64,000 bases of DNA from Winogradskyella eximia (GTDB lineage: Bacteria; Bacteroidota; Bacteroidia; Flavobacteriales; Flavobacteriaceae): the NCBI RefSeq assembly GCF_003386165.1, contig NZ_QRDV01000005.1:1-64000 (forward strand). The letters run 5' to 3'. The notes below the pieces were generated by a model, which worked only from the letters and a program-made list of their open reading frames with translations, searched no databases and was not told the DNA's origin. Both the position numbers and the translations under genes were made by a program. Positions 24,546 to 34,114 of the stretch are shown here, one piece after another; positions within the stretch are counted from its first letter, which is position 1; each line of letters starts with the position of its first letter.

Positions 24546-27389
24546 ATGTCTGTAATACAAATTTCAAAAAAATATATACTCAAAGTATTTGATTTAAAAG
24601 AAGAAGAGTTACCTAAAACACTTCTTCTACAGTTGAATATATTTATTATTATAACGACACTTTTAATTGTAAAGCCTACAATTAACTCCCTATTCTTATC
24701 CGAATTAACGGCAGATGCACTTCCATTAGGTTATATATTAACAGCAGTAATGGCCGTTATTGGCTCCTATTTTTATAATAAAGCCTTAGAAAAATATCCT
24801 TTAAATATTATCATTGATCGTACTTTAATTGGTTCAGTTATTTCCCTAATTCTATTCTCGATCGCACTAAATTTTAATATTGCTGTTGATCCATTATTAT
24901 ACATACCCTATGTTTGGGTTGCTATTTTTGGTTTATTAACGGCATCACAGTTTTGGATCCTTGCTAATCTGGTTTACAACGCAAGAGAAGCAAAACGCGT
25001 TTTTGGTTTCATTGGAGCAGGTGCTATAGCCGGAGGGATTTTTGGTGGTTATTTAACATCAATATTGACCAATTTTTTGAATACAGAAGATTTATTATTT
25101 GTAGCTGGTGCATTACTCGCTATCTGTATTCCCATAACGCGCTATATCTGGAAAAACGAAGTCGTTAAGCTGAATACGTTTCAAGTGGCTTTGAGGTCTG
25201 ATCCTAAAACAGATTCTCCTTTTAAACTCATTAAGCAATCGAAACTATTAAAATTGATTGCTATCGTCATCGGAATCAGTGTTTTAATAGCAAAATTAGT
25301 TGATTATCAATACAGTGATTATGCATCTCGCCTCATAGAAAATCAAGAAGAATTAACTTCCTTTTTTGGATTTTGGTTTTCTACATTAAGTGTAATTTCC
25401 TTATTAATTCAGTTGTTTTTAACTCAAAGAATCGTTGGAACTTTTGGTGTTGGAAAATCTCTACTTTGGTTACCTTCAGGTATTTTAATAGGCTCTATTT
25501 TGTTATTGATTATTCCCCAACTTTGGGTCATTGTTTTTATTAAAGTTGTGGATGGCAGTTTGAAACAATCGGTTAATAAAGCAGCTACGGAATTACTGTC
25601 CATCCCTATTCCTATCGACATAAAAAAGAAAACAAAAACGTTTACAGATGTTGTGGTTGATAGTATTGCAACAGGTTTAGCTGGATTTATTCTTATCTTT
25701 TTTATTAATGGGCTAGAGATAGCGTCAACTTATATAAGCTTAATCATTATCGTTTTAATTACAATTTGGTTGTATTTTATATATCATCTTAGAAAAGAGT
25801 ACATCATTTCATTTAAAAAGTTGCTAGAAATTTCACCTGAGAAAAAAGAAAAAACAACTAAAAAAGATATTAAGGTCACCTCTATTATTGATACTGTTAT
25901 TCGGGTTTTAAAGGAAGGTAATGGCAACCAAGTTTTGCACATGCTTCAAAAAACACTTGAAGTAAAAGATGAACGTTTTTTCACTGCGATTAAAAGTCAA
26001 CTTAACAATCCGTCTCCAAAAATACGTGCATTGGTTATTGACAATTTATACTTTTTAAGAACTGAAAATCTAAGTTCTCAAATAGAAACCATTATTCACG
26101 ATACGGATCAACAGGTCACAACAGTTGCCTTCAGATATTTACTAAAACATTATAACAAAAACACCGAAGAATTATTTAATAAGTACCTTTATAGCGACGA
26201 TAAGACTATTGCCAATGCTGCATTAGTCGGACTGTCATTAGAATTAAGAAACAACCAATTATTACAGCATCGCTTTAGTTTAGAAGACAAAATAAAAACA
26301 GCTTTAACCCAGTATTCTGAATTAACTTCTCAGGATGATAAGAATCACAAAATATTGGCAATTCTTGAAGCTATCGGTAATGCTAAAGTGGAACGGTATT
26401 ATGACATCTTAAAAACTCAGTTAAAATCAGATCATTTAGAAATCTTAAATATGGCGATTCTAAGTGCTTCAAAAACCTTAGATATACAATTTCTAGATAC
26501 TATAATTTCTTTTCTTTCTGGGAAAGAAACTCGAAAAAGTGCCATTGAAGCGTTAACCTTTTATGGTGAACCCATTATTGATATTCTTGCCGAAAAAATT
26601 AAATCTGAAACCATCGAATTAGAAGATGCGCATTATGCCATTTTAGTCATTGAAAATTTCGCTTCTCAAAAAGCTATCAATACGTTAATAAAATTAACCG
26701 GCGACACCGAACACACTATTAAGATTGAAGCTATTGAGGCCTTAAGGCGTCTTAAATGGAAACATAACAACCTACAGATTAAGGATCAATTTATAGTAGA
26801 TAAAATTTTGGACGAATGTCATTTATACCAAAATACGCTTGCTGTAATTCATTCTCAAATTGTGATTCGTTATAAATCGAAAAATAAAACAGAAGGATCA
26901 AAAGACATCGATGAAGCAAGAAAAGGTCTGATTAATTTATTAGAACTGCGACTAGACCGACAATTACAGCGCATATTTAGATTTTTAGGGATAAAATATC
27001 CTCCCAATGATGTGGATTCTATTTTAAATACCATTCTAAAAGGAAAAGAAGAACAACGTATACTTGCCATTGAATTTTTGGAGAACATTCTAGACAATCA
27101 ATTAAAAAAAGAATTGATTCCTGTGGCTGAATCTATTTTAATAGGCATCCGATCTGAAGAAAATCTTAAAAAATTAAATCTAAAAGTATTAAGCGAAATA
27201 GAATGCTACAGTGAATTATTAAAAAGAAAGGATTTAAAACTAAAACTTGCCGTCCTCTACCTCATTGACAAATCTAACGACCCAAAATTCAATCCGTTAT
27301 TAGAACTTATTTTAATTACTGATAACAATCCGAAAATTAAAAAAAACATAAAAGTGATACTTAAAGGAGCATCCGCGACTACTTCGTAA
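24546..27389 (+). CDS. Npt1/Npt2-like nucleotide-transporter domain fused to HEAT repeats
   Basis: The protein has 947 residues. The first 415 form about 11-12 membrane helices with NTT/MFS-like sequence: ELPKTLLLQLNIF, TASQFWILANLVYNAREAKR and FGFIGAGAIAGGIFGG are characteristic of the ATP/ADP-carrier-like family. From about residue 450 to the end there are repeated antiparallel helical units (for example PSPKIRALVIDNLYFL, EHTIKIEAIEALRRLKW, EEQRILAIEFLENIL), matching HEAT repeats on the cytoplasmic side. Classical members exchange nucleotides; free-living Bacteroidota versions are uncharacterised, so transport activity is inferred only. It overlaps the convergent serine hydrolase gene by 11 bp. 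Confidence 0.8.
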   Translation: MSVIQISKKYILKVFDLKEEELPKTLLLQLNIFIIITTLLIVKPTINSLFLSELTADALPLGYILTAVMAVIGSYFYNKALEKYPLNIIIDRTLIGSVISLILFSIALNFNIAVDPLLYIPYVWVAIFGLLTASQFWILANLVYNAREAKRVFGFIGAGAIAGGIFGGYLTSILTNFLNTEDLLFVAGALLAICIPITRYIWKNEVVKLNTFQVALRSDPKTDSPFKLIKQSKLLKLIAIVIGISVLIAKLVDYQYSDYASRLIENQEELTSFFGFWFSTLSVISLLIQLFLTQRIVGTFGVGKSLLWLPSGILIGSILLLIIPQLWVIVFIKVVDGSLKQSVNKAATELLSIPIPIDIKKKTKTFTDVVVDSIATGLAGFILIFFINGLEIASTYISLIIIVLITIWLYFIYHLRKEYIISFKKLLEISPEKKEKTTKKDIKVTSIIDTVIRVLKEGNGNQVLHMLQKTLEVKDERFFTAIKSQLNNPSPKIRALVIDNLYFLRTENLSSQIETIIHDTDQQVTTVAFRYLLKHYNKNTEELFNKYLYSDDKTIANAALVGLSLELRNNQLLQHRFSLEDKIKTALTQYSELTSQDDKNHKILAILEAIGNAKVERYYDILKTQLKSDHLEILNMAILSASKTLDIQFLDTIISFLSGKETRKSAIEALTFYGEPIIDILAEKIKSETIELEDAHYAILVIENFASQKAINTLIKLTGDTEHTIKIEAIEALRRLKWKHNNLQIKDQFIVDKILDECHLYQNTLAVIHSQIVIRYKSKNKTEGSKDIDEARKGLINLLELRLDRQLQRIFRFLGIKYPPNDVDSILNTILKGKEEQRILAIEFLENILDNQLKKELIPVAESILIGIRSEENLKKLNLKVLSEIECYSELLKRKDLKLKLAVLYLIDKSNDPKFNPLLELILITDNNPKIKKNIKVILKGASATTS

Positions 27390-28638
27390 TCACTTTATCT
27401 ATGCTAGATGCCAACATCATATGATCTGTACCTGAATTTTTTCGCAACACATTGGTCATTAAAGTCACCATGTATTTACAATTATCAGGATGTTCTACAA
27501 TCACAACAGAATTCATAAAATTAGTAACGTTACCCATATATTTCCCACAAGCTTCACCTTTACTTCGGTCGCATTTATAAAGGCTTCCAGATTTAAAATA
27601 CACAGCAGCATCTTTTAATGCTGGAGATTGTGCGTATCTAATTCTTCGGTCTGTCATATACATTAAACGTTTCATTTCTAAACTAGACGCTTCATCAACG
27701 ATATTACCTTGTTCTAATTTTATTAAAAATTTCATTAATCCCAAAGGAGAACCTATACTTCCATCCTTGCTACCAACATAGGTATTAGCTCCTCTTGTAA
27801 AAAAGGTTCCTAATCTCCATTCATCTTTAGTAATGCCTAACGCTCTTAATGGTAAATTAACCACATCATTACCTAAATCCGTTAACTCTCTTCTGTTAGC
27901 AGTTTTAAAATAAGTATCCGCTTCGTCTTGTGTTAATGCTGGGTACTTATCTCCAAAAATCTGCATTAATAACACTTCTCTCCAAACAATACTTGCGGCA
28001 CCATTATTACTTACCGATAGCATATGATCTGCCCATTCAAAAAGTGTAAATACATCACTAGCAATTACCTGACGCTTTACTAGTTTTTTAGTTTCAATAT
28101 TATAAATAGGAATGGTATGCTCATCTGTTAATCCCCAAACTCCTGCTCTAACAGATTTTGATCTCAGCAAGTCTAAACGTTTTTCAAAATCATCTGGATA
28201 AATCTTAGCCAACTGTGTAAAAAGTCCGGTTAATACCGCTAATTTACCTACACTGCCTGGTTGATAACCCGAAGTTTCATTTCGTTTGGCATAACGTAAA
28301 CTATCTGGATCAGAAATGTCTAATACCGCAATAGAATAACTTTTATCTAAGCCTTTGAATAAACTACTTATTTCTTTTTGAAAAGCTTCATCTACAACCA
28401 GAAAAGACCCTATACTATCTGCTTTTTTAGATGTGAAATTTAAGTTAATATCCATATATGACTTCATTGCTCCTGCTGGTAATTTAGCAGCATCAACAAG
28501 TTCTCCACTTTTAATTAACTCTAGTCGTTTTAAGCGCTTTATTCCCGTATGTGTATAACCATCAATTGGGTAATAATTTAAAGTCGTAAATGCCGTACAC
28601 AAAACGAATAGAACAAGGATGAGACTTAATTTTTTCAT
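27379..28638 (-). CDS. Exported serine hydrolase of beta-lactamase fold
   Basis: The protein has 419 residues with an N-terminal signal sequence (MKKLSLILVLFVLCTAFTTL). The three boxes are SVGK (Ser129, Lys132), SNN (210-212) and KSG (349-351). It is longer than class A beta-lactamases (about 290) and has inserts between the boxes, including two Cys (356, 364) that could form a disulfide. The gene starts three bases after the stop of the dikinase-like gene, so the two are surely co-transcribed. The function is unknown; it may cleave a peptide or amide bond of a shared substrate. Confidence 0.8.
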   Translation of the reverse strand: MKKLSLILVLFVLCTAFTTLNYYPIDGYTHTGIKRLKRLELIKSGELVDAAKLPAGAMKSYMDINLNFTSKKADSIGSFLVVDEAFQKEISSLFKGLDKSYSIAVLDISDPDSLRYAKRNETSGYQPGSVGKLAVLTGLFTQLAKIYPDDFEKRLDLLRSKSVRAGVWGLTDEHTIPIYNIETKKLVKRQVIASDVFTLFEWADHMLSVSNNGAASIVWREVLLMQIFGDKYPALTQDEADTYFKTANRRELTDLGNDVVNLPLRALGITKDEWRLGTFFTRGANTYVGSKDGSIGSPLGLMKFLIKLEQGNIVDEASSLEMKRLMYMTDRRIRYAQSPALKDAAVYFKSGSLYKCDRSKGEACGKYMGNVTNFMNSVVIVEHPDNCKYMVTLMTNVLRKNSGTDHMMLASSIDKVITK

Positions 28639-28641
28639 CTT

Positions 28642-31548
28642 TTAATTTATATTTTTTGAAAGCAAAATTACTTTCGACTTATTAATTTTTGGAGTAATAG
28701 ATTCTAAATACTCAGAACTTAATGCATTTTTATTTTCTACAAATGGACGTATTTGAAACAACCATAATTTATTATCCTTAAAACCAAGCTCCACATCATA
28801 CGCACCTTCATAATCTGAATTGGTTTCTTTAGGAATGGCAATTCTAATGGTTTTCGCTAAATCTCTTATTTCATTTATGTTTTGGATATTTAAAACAAAA
28901 TCATCGAAGGTTGAAGTTTGCTTTTCCATACCTCCTGTAATTGGTAACCTGTTGAAATATGATTCTCTCGCAGGCGCTAACAACTGAAAGCCACCTTCAT
29001 TTTTAATCAGATAGGTTTCTGCTGATTGTCCATCAACCGCTCCACCTGCACCTCTGCTAAACGCTACTGTAAGATCATTATCGTTACTATTACTGATACC
29101 TTTGGTAATTAAAACACCTGAATAATCGACATCTACACTAGGAATTACCAAAATAGAAGGAAATACATTTTCAGGATTCAAAAGGTATTTTTGTCTCCAT
29201 TTAAAACTGCGTTCGGTATATGGTGAGGCCCAAACATCTTTGATACCTTCAATAATTTTATTTTTATCTGCAACGTTAAATAAGGTAAGGTTTAAACCGG
29301 CTCCTGTAAATTCTTTTAAATCTTCCATATTAGTATCACTGCGTAAAAACACAGGTACATCACCCATTTCATTCCCTAAAATTGATTTAAAATCTTTTTC
29401 AAGTTCTGAAAGAAACTCAGGTTTCATTGGCATTTTCTTTATGGCAACTCTTAAGATTTCTAATTGCGATAATTGATAAGCTTCAATTTCAGCATCACTA
29501 TTATCTTGTGACATCTGTTCTGCTTTAGCAAACATTGCGTTTAAGAATTCCCAATATGTTTTATTCTGATCAGGCATTTGCTGATCCATATGACTTTTAA
29601 AAATCCCGAAAGGAATCACAAGACCTTCAACTACTTTATCGGGAAACATTTTTTTAAGCTGTCCTAAATTGGCTGCTTTTGGTCCGCATAATTGTCCGGA
29701 ATTACTAGCATCAACACTTCTAAGATTTAGAATATGAGTTTCATCTAATCTGATTTTTTCAATGGGCACAGCAATTTTTCCTTCCTTTCGTTCTTTTTTC
29801 AAAAATAATGCGCGCTCGCTTTCTGTCATATCCTTTTCGAGCTTCATAATGATGTTTCCTTTATTTGAAACCGCATAGAAAACCGTCTCTCCATTATATT
29901 TTAAAAGACTCTGTAGATTATCATCTGATAATGCAGCATTCGGAATGCCTAAGTTTCTAGCTAATAGTTGCACGTGTGAGACCATATTCCCTTCAGAAAC
30001 TGTGGCTATACCTGCAATAGGTTTTAAATCGGAAGGTGAACGCTGAAATATATATATTTTATTAGATGATACTTCTATGTCTTCAGGTGATCCTGAAACC
30101 ACAACTAATTCACCCAAAGCATAACCAGGATTTAAACCTCTAAAGCCACTTTGATTTGGGACATCTAAAACTTTGTTTGTTAACGATGATTCTTTTGCAA
30201 TAAAATCTCCTAAATCGCTCACAGCTTTTCCTAAGTGTAAAGCGACCGAACCTCTAATCTTATCATCAATAAAACCATAAGCCAAGGGCTCAAAAGCGGT
30301 ATATTGATCTACAACATGCTGATAATTGGCTTTTACCATAGACGAGCTCCACTCTACTTGACGCCTCGCATTTTCGAGCACTTGGGTTAACTCATCTAAG
30401 GTCATCGTTTTATTTTCCGATGGTTTAACACCTAAATCTAATTCTTGCCATTCTGATAATTCTACATAACCAGCACCTGCAGTTGCTAAGCCTAAATAGC
30501 ATATTTTATTCAATAACTCACCAACGGTCCCAGTTTCCCAATCTTGAGCAGTCTTAAAAACAATTTCTTCTAATTTAAGCGACACATCTAATAACTGTAA
30601 CCGTTTTGCTCCACTCGTTTCAGTAATTACTGCTTCACGAATATCATAAAGTAATTGTGATGACTCTTCAATAAGCTTTGATGGCTCTGAAGTATCAGAA
30701 TTAGAACTTATAAAGCCATTTATTTTTGAACCAATCTCTGTGTTCTTAAGCGCAGTAGTCTGTTTTACCAGTGTTGAAACATCCACTGGTTTAAAAAACA
30801 GAGTCATAGTCGCAATTAATTCATCTATTTTCTTTCCATTTACTGTAGATATTTTAGAGGTATTTGTTTGCTTGAAGTTTTTAACTTTTTGAATATCTGA
30901 AGCTTCTGGTAAACTATGAATCTTAACACGTAAATCCATAAACTCAGGAATCACATCAGAAATCACCTTAGATTGACTGCGCATTAATTGTGCAACATTA
31001 TCATCACCACTATGCGGAATATCTTTTAAAGACTGCCTAATTAAAAAATAGTTTTGTTTAATATGAGTGTCATCCGCTAATAACCATTTGTAGAATTCAA
31101 TTCCCCAAGCCTCTTCATCTTCTGACTGAATTGAGCCTCTATAAAATTGTCCTTTTTGATTTACCCATCCATTATCAATAGTTCTTAAATACTTATCTAA
31201 TTGGTATTGTTTAAGACGCGAATGATTATGCTTTACATCCCAAAACTCAGCGGCATCGGTATAGGCTAATATCTGACCTAAATAAATATGATTGGTTTTG
31301 CCTAGGTTAACAACAGCATCTTTATAGCGTGCATGCTGAACTCCTGGCCCAATATTTTCTGGACATGGATCTTTTGGTTGACGTAAACTTCCGTCTGTAC
31401 AAAACCATCGAATATCCTTATAAGGACCACGCACATCATTTTTATAAGTGGTGATTAAGTCTTTTATTTGGTCATTTGACACACTCTGAGAACACACAAA
31501 AGTTGAGAATCCCAATAGGAAAAATGATAGTACTATATATTTATTCAT
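28642..31548 (-). CDS. Exported PEP/pyruvate-dikinase-like protein with permuted domain order
   Basis: The protein has 968 residues. A clear Sec signal peptide (IVLSFFLLGFSTFVCS) precedes about 450 helix-rich residues of unknown fold. Near 470-560 is a PEP-utilising mobile domain with the phospho-His motif MVSHVQLLARNLGIPNA (about 524). From about 609 to 955 there is a PPDK-type ATP-binding domain: GPKAANLGQLKK, FLRSDTNMEDL near 735 and LFQIRPF at the end. His domain before ATP domain is the order of glucan, water dikinases; PPDK and PEP synthase have the reverse. ATP is not expected outside the cytoplasm, so its substrate is a puzzle. It leads an operon with the serine hydrolase gene. Confidence 0.82.
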   Translation of the reverse strand: MNKYIVLSFFLLGFSTFVCSQSVSNDQIKDLITTYKNDVRGPYKDIRWFCTDGSLRQPKDPCPENIGPGVQHARYKDAVVNLGKTNHIYLGQILAYTDAAEFWDVKHNHSRLKQYQLDKYLRTIDNGWVNQKGQFYRGSIQSEDEEAWGIEFYKWLLADDTHIKQNYFLIRQSLKDIPHSGDDNVAQLMRSQSKVISDVIPEFMDLRVKIHSLPEASDIQKVKNFKQTNTSKISTVNGKKIDELIATMTLFFKPVDVSTLVKQTTALKNTEIGSKINGFISSNSDTSEPSKLIEESSQLLYDIREAVITETSGAKRLQLLDVSLKLEEIVFKTAQDWETGTVGELLNKICYLGLATAGAGYVELSEWQELDLGVKPSENKTMTLDELTQVLENARRQVEWSSSMVKANYQHVVDQYTAFEPLAYGFIDDKIRGSVALHLGKAVSDLGDFIAKESSLTNKVLDVPNQSGFRGLNPGYALGELVVVSGSPEDIEVSSNKIYIFQRSPSDLKPIAGIATVSEGNMVSHVQLLARNLGIPNAALSDDNLQSLLKYNGETVFYAVSNKGNIIMKLEKDMTESERALFLKKERKEGKIAVPIEKIRLDETHILNLRSVDASNSGQLCGPKAANLGQLKKMFPDKVVEGLVIPFGIFKSHMDQQMPDQNKTYWEFLNAMFAKAEQMSQDNSDAEIEAYQLSQLEILRVAIKKMPMKPEFLSELEKDFKSILGNEMGDVPVFLRSDTNMEDLKEFTGAGLNLTLFNVADKNKIIEGIKDVWASPYTERSFKWRQKYLLNPENVFPSILVIPSVDVDYSGVLITKGISNSNDNDLTVAFSRGAGGAVDGQSAETYLIKNEGGFQLLAPARESYFNRLPITGGMEKQTSTFDDFVLNIQNINEIRDLAKTIRIAIPKETNSDYEGAYDVELGFKDNKLWLFQIRPFVENKNALSSEYLESITPKINKSKVILLSKNIN

Positions 31549-31577
31549 AACTTGATTTATCGCTACTTAATATACAT

Positions 31578-31585
31578 CAAATCTA
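31578..31585 (-). promoter_or_regulatory. Putative -7 box (TAGATTTG) for the dikinase-like operon
   Basis: On the minus strand an exact TAnnTTTG match lies 29 bp before the ATG at 31548, predicting a leader of about 20 nt for the two-gene operon. Confidence 0.4.
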
Positions 31586-31740
31586 GCATCTATTTACAAT
31601 CAAAATCACTGATATTATATAAGTTATTGACAATAATCAAATACAAATACGTGAATACAATAGATTGAATTTACAATGGAACTTTTGAGATTTTCCCCCT
31701 TTGTATATCATTTTGAATTCAAACCATTTTCTATAATTAC

Positions 31741-33513
31741 TTAAATCTTAGCCTGAAACGTATATAAATCGTAGTAACGTCCTTTTGCTTCAAGTAACTC
31801 ATCATGAGTACCTCTTTCTGCAATACGTCCGTTTTCTATCACTAAAATCTGATCTGCTTTTTTAATGGTACTTAAACGGTGAGCGATAACTATAGTCGTT
31901 CTATCATTAGTTAATTCTGATAAACTTTTCTGAATTAAGCCTTCACTTTCTGTATCTAAATTAGACGTTGCTTCATCTAAGATAATAATCTTAGGATCTG
32001 CTAAAATCGCTCTAGCGATAGCTATACGCTGTCTTTGTCCTCCTGAAAGTTTCACACCACGTTCGCCTATTAAGGTTTCTAAACCATCATCAAAACGATC
32101 TGTAAACTCATTTACGTAGGCTGCTTTTACTGCGTTTAACAATTGTGCTTCAGTTGCGTTAGGCCTAGGAAACATAATGTTTTCTCTTATGGTGCCTTCA
32201 AATAAAAATTCATCTTGTAATACCACTCCCAAGTTTTTTCTAAAACTACTCAGTTTCACTTTAGACAAATCTTCACCATCTATAGTAATTTTTCCAGATT
32301 CTGGATTTAAAAATGTTGCTGACAAACCAGCAATTGTTGATTTACCAGAACCAGAACTGCCAACCAATGCTACTACAGCTCCAGATGGTACTTCAAAATT
32401 TATATTATGTAAGACAGGTTTTCCTTCTTCATAAGCAAACGATACATTATCAAATTTTATATCGCCTTTCATAGTTTCTAGCTCTATGGTGCGGTCTTCC
32501 TGTTCGTCTTCAGCTGCTAGACTCATTAATTCTTCAGTACGATCTAAGCCTGCTAAAGCCTCTGTTAATTGGCTACCAATGTTACTCATTTGCACAATTG
32601 GAGCGACCATAAATGCCAATAAAAACGTAAATTGTAAAAAGTCACCAGGTGTAATTTCTCCTTGAATCATGTAATGTCCACCAATTCCCATAATTCCTGT
32701 TGTTGCTAAACCAATTAAAAAGGTTGAAGAACTTGTCATTATAGCCGTTGCTGTCAAACTTTTTTTAACATTTTGAAAAATGTTCTCTACTCCTTTTTCG
32801 AAAACTATATTCTCTTGTTCTTCAGCATTAAATGCTTTTATCACTCTAACACCAGCTAATGTTTCGTTTAAACGACCTGTAACTTCTGCATTAATTTTCC
32901 CTCTAGCTCTAAAAATTGGACGAATATACTTGAAGGCTTTTAAGGCAATAATTCCGAAAATAGACAATGGAATAAAAGTGAAAAGTGTCATCCAAACATT
33001 CATCCTTAATAAAATAATCAAAGTTAAAATAGCTGTAAACGAACCTCCTACTAACTGTACTAAACCTGTACCTATAAGATTCCTAACACCTTCAACATCC
33101 GTCATTATTCGAGATACTAATGCTCCTGATTTTGTGTTATCAAAAAAACTAATAGGTAGAGATAACACTTTTCTTTGTACTTGAGCTCTGAGTTCACTAA
33201 TTAAATATTGAGCTTGAACACTTAATACTTTAGTTAATAAGAAGGATGTTATGGCTTGCACTAGAATAGCAGTAATAACAATTGATATTAAGATATAGAG
33301 CTGATTGTAATCTTTATTTGGAACCACCTCATCTAATAGCACTTTGCTTTCTAATGGCAAAACAAAACCTGCCAAACTACGAATTATAATGAGAAATAAA
33401 CCTAAGAGCACTAATTTTCGTCTTGGCCAAATAATGGTCTTAAAAGCCGATTTCATTGTTACTTTTGGCTTATCTGTTTTAGATCGTTTAGGTGCCTCTT
33501 TTAAATGTTGCAT
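31741..33513 (-). CDS. ABC exporter, fused membrane and ATPase domains (MsbA/LmrA type)
   Basis: A half-transporter of 590 residues. Six membrane helices fill roughly residues 25-325 (starting SAFKTIIWPRRKLVLLGLF), followed by the nucleotide-binding domain. Walker A GSSGSGKS, signature LSGGQRQR, Walker B IIILDEATSNLD and switch His in VIAHRLST are all intact. It would act as a homodimer exporting lipids, drugs or peptides; no neighbour points to the cargo. It has its own promoter candidate 20 bp upstream. Confidence 0.9.
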   Translation of the reverse strand: MQHLKEAPKRSKTDKPKVTMKSAFKTIIWPRRKLVLLGLFLIIIRSLAGFVLPLESKVLLDEVVPNKDYNQLYILISIVITAILVQAITSFLLTKVLSVQAQYLISELRAQVQRKVLSLPISFFDNTKSGALVSRIMTDVEGVRNLIGTGLVQLVGGSFTAILTLIILLRMNVWMTLFTFIPLSIFGIIALKAFKYIRPIFRARGKINAEVTGRLNETLAGVRVIKAFNAEEQENIVFEKGVENIFQNVKKSLTATAIMTSSSTFLIGLATTGIMGIGGHYMIQGEITPGDFLQFTFLLAFMVAPIVQMSNIGSQLTEALAGLDRTEELMSLAAEDEQEDRTIELETMKGDIKFDNVSFAYEEGKPVLHNINFEVPSGAVVALVGSSGSGKSTIAGLSATFLNPESGKITIDGEDLSKVKLSSFRKNLGVVLQDEFLFEGTIRENIMFPRPNATEAQLLNAVKAAYVNEFTDRFDDGLETLIGERGVKLSGGQRQRIAIARAILADPKIIILDEATSNLDTESEGLIQKSLSELTNDRTTIVIAHRLSTIKKADQILVIENGRIAERGTHDELLEAKGRYYDLYTFQAKI

Positions 33514-33532
33514 TTTACAGTCAGTGTTTGTG

Positions 33533-33540
33533 CAAAGATA
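33533..33540 (-). promoter_or_regulatory. Putative -7 box (TATCTTTG) for the ABC exporter gene
   Basis: An exact TAnnTTTG match on the minus strand, 19 bp before the exporter ATG. Confidence 0.45.
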
Positions 33541-33587
33541 CGCTTACAATTCTCTTAATCCGATATACGATAAATTCAAATTTAATT

Positions 33588-34031
33588 TTAATCTAGAAGT
33601 CGTCTATGATAGTTAATTTGCCCTAAATGATAAGACAAATGTGTAGACAAATGAACTAAAAAGTATTCCGTACTCATTGGTTTTTTAAATACCTGAAGCT
33701 CATATTCTTTTTGTAAATCTGCTTCGGTTAATTTTTTTAATGTTCGGTCTATTACATCAAGAGTATCTTCAACTTGCTTAATCAATTCCATTTTAGGAAC
33801 ATCTGTTAAGGTAAATTCTAATTCTCGTTGCCTTACATAGCCAGTGCCTCCAAGAATTGCACCAATAAAATGATTAAGATTTCCTATAAGATGAAGACAT
33901 AGACCTCCTGCTGAGTTAGTTATTAAACCTTCTGTTTTCCATAAATTAGATTCATTCTTATATTGTCTAATTTCTTCAGTTAAAAGATTAAGATCTCTTG
34001 TAAATAACTCTAGTAATGTTTGGGTTAGCAT
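33588..34031 (-). CDS. DinB-like four-helix metal-binding protein
   Basis: The protein has 147 residues. The pattern LCLHLIGNLNHFIG (His47, His54) and the C-terminal HLSTHLSYHLGQINYHRR provide the His ligands of DinB/YfiT-like four-helix bundles. These may act as thiol-dependent S-transferases or hydrolases. Bacillithiol users often carry several; the bacillithiol gene bshA lies at 43628, though not linked. The substrate is unknown. It is divergent from the efflux gene at 34115, with an 83-bp gap holding a -7 box for each direction. Confidence 0.82.
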   Translation of the reverse strand: MLTQTLLELFTRDLNLLTEEIRQYKNESNLWKTEGLITNSAGGLCLHLIGNLNHFIGAILGGTGYVRQRELEFTLTDVPKMELIKQVEDTLDVIDRTLKKLTEADLQKEYELQVFKKPMSTEYFLVHLSTHLSYHLGQINYHRRLLD

Positions 34032-34080
34032 TCTTTGTATTTATTAAATATTAATATCTCATTTTAGGGTAACTTCTCAC

Positions 34081-34088
34081 CAAAAATA
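34081..34088 (-). promoter_or_regulatory. Putative -7 box (TATTTTTG) for the DinB-like gene
   Basis: An exact TAnnTTTG match on the minus strand, 49 bp before the ATG at 34031. Confidence 0.35.
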
Positions 34089-34102
34089 GACAATATTTAA
34101 TT

Positions 34103-34110
34103 TACTTTTG
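34103..34110 (+). promoter_or_regulatory. Putative -7 box (TACTTTTG) for the efflux gene
   Basis: An exact match that ends only four bases before the ATG at 34115. If used, the transcript would be leaderless or nearly so. Confidence 0.4.
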
Positions 34111-34114
34111 CGGC

